NCBI GenBank assembly: GCA_963942565.1
Contig: OZ012687.1
Coordinates: 11,418,912-11,482,911 of the forward strand
Source: Maea johnstoni
Lineage: Eukaryota; Annelida; Polychaeta; Spionida; Magelonidae
DNA length: 64,000 nt
Reading direction: 5' to 3'
Below, one piece after another: positions 63,844 through 64,000 of the stretch (position 1 is its first letter; every line of letters begins with the position of its first letter). The translations under genes and the position numbers were made by a program. The notes beneath the pieces were generated by a model. It was given only the letters and a program-made list of their open reading frames with translations. It ran no database searches and was not told the origin of the DNA.

Positions 63844-64000
63844 GTAAGCAATGGCAATGACTCATAGGGAAAATGATATCTATCACAGTATTTTAATTTG
63901 AAATGTATGTAATCACAAGAATTGTATTAATTTGTACTGAGATAAATCTTGAAAGACCATCTCACCCTACGTATTACAAAATACAAAATATAGTACAACA

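Larger units (their letters stand above)
1..64000. repeat. Tandem array of ~1.5-kb exon-triplet units, 41 complete plus two partial
   Basis: The A exon recurs at 441, 2031, 3621, 5137, 6646, 8153, 9733 and so on to 63715. Steps are 1590 bp (I to I), 1515-1516 (I to II), 1506-1509 (II to II) and about 1580 (II to I). Introns are conserved between copies about as closely as exons, so the duplicated unit was genomic DNA and the homogenisation is recent. No spacer or unrelated sequence interrupts the array, and all copies have the same orientation. Confidence 0.97.
31233..64000. repeat. Higher-order repeat: strict I-II dimers (3.096-3.097 kb)
   Basis: Type I units start at 31233, 34330, 37426, 40522, 43618, 46714, 49811, 52908, 56005, 59102 and 62199, a step of 3096 or 3097 bp every time, with one type II unit between each pair. 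This is the most regular part of the array and runs off the right edge. Confidence 0.95.
59390..64000. repeat. Large duplication block, right copy (partner at 47000)
   Basis: Second copy of the block at a constant 12388-bp offset, with only isolated differences seen by eye (for example GGTTCG for GGTTCT just before exon B, and the CNC change in exon A of unit 41). Confidence 0.85.

Noticed and set aside
1-64000. CRISPR array or simple satellite DNA
   Set aside because: The period is about 1.5 kb with spliced coding exons; there are no short regular repeats with unique spacers.
1-64000. Transposon, retroelement or viral insertion
   Set aside because: No unit contains extra sequence beyond small indels, and no transposase, polymerase, terminal repeat or target-site duplication was seen.
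1-64000. Cluster of separate small genes, one per unit
   Set aside because: No unit has a start codon with signal peptide, a stop or a terminal exon; all exons are internal phase 1-1 exons, which fits the interior of one gene better.

Overview
The whole 64 kb window is the interior of one tandemly amplified, intron-rich metazoan gene region on the + strand. It contains 125 short exons (42 type A of 129 bp, 41 type B of 132 bp, 41 complete and one partial type C of 132 bp). They occur in strict A-B-C order. Every exon is bounded by an AG acceptor and a GT donor, is symmetrical phase 1-1, has no stop or frameshift, and encodes one six-cysteine EGF-like (EB-module-like) domain of 43-44 residues. 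Spliced end to end they would give about 16.4 kb of coding sequence and about 5,450 residues. No first exon, signal peptide, transmembrane segment, stop codon, promoter or 3' end can be seen, so the gene would extend beyond both edges. The base composition is AT-rich by eye and the introns are short (about 250-600 bp). This suits an invertebrate; a lophotrochozoan such as a mollusc is my guess, not a demonstration.

Two unit families can be told apart by intron sequence and diagnostic residues. Type I (A1-B1-C) has a 327-bp intron in front of A1 that carries a 74-bp tandem duplication, and A1 reads PGFFKNENEI. Type II (A2-B2-C) has a 253-bp intron in front of A2 with one copy of that segment, and A2 reads PGYF with N/K-NENDI or KNESEI. 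In order, the window shows a partial C exon (1-113), then I-I-I-II-II-II-I-II-II-I-II (441-17105), then three consecutive I-II-II trimers with a period of about 4.60 kb (17433-31232), then strict I-II alternation with a 3.096-3.097 kb period to the right end. On top of this, blocks of several kb sharing private variants recur at offsets of about 3.1, 4.6, 9.3, 12.3 and 12.4 kb, which indicates repeated recent unequal exchange or conversion.

The most striking protein feature is an RGD tripeptide at the same place (between cysteines 2 and 3, in the context NCTxRGDxN) in 123 of 125 domains. The three exon types use different synonymous codons for it, which suggests the motif was kept by selection before the recent amplification. 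Each A-B-C unit also carries about seven N-glycosylation sequons. The simplest reading is a giant, heavily glycosylated, secreted or surface EGF-repeat protein presenting well over a hundred potential integrin-type ligands. Function, expression and true copy number are inferred only. No transposon, RNA gene, CRISPR array or unrelated gene was recognised.
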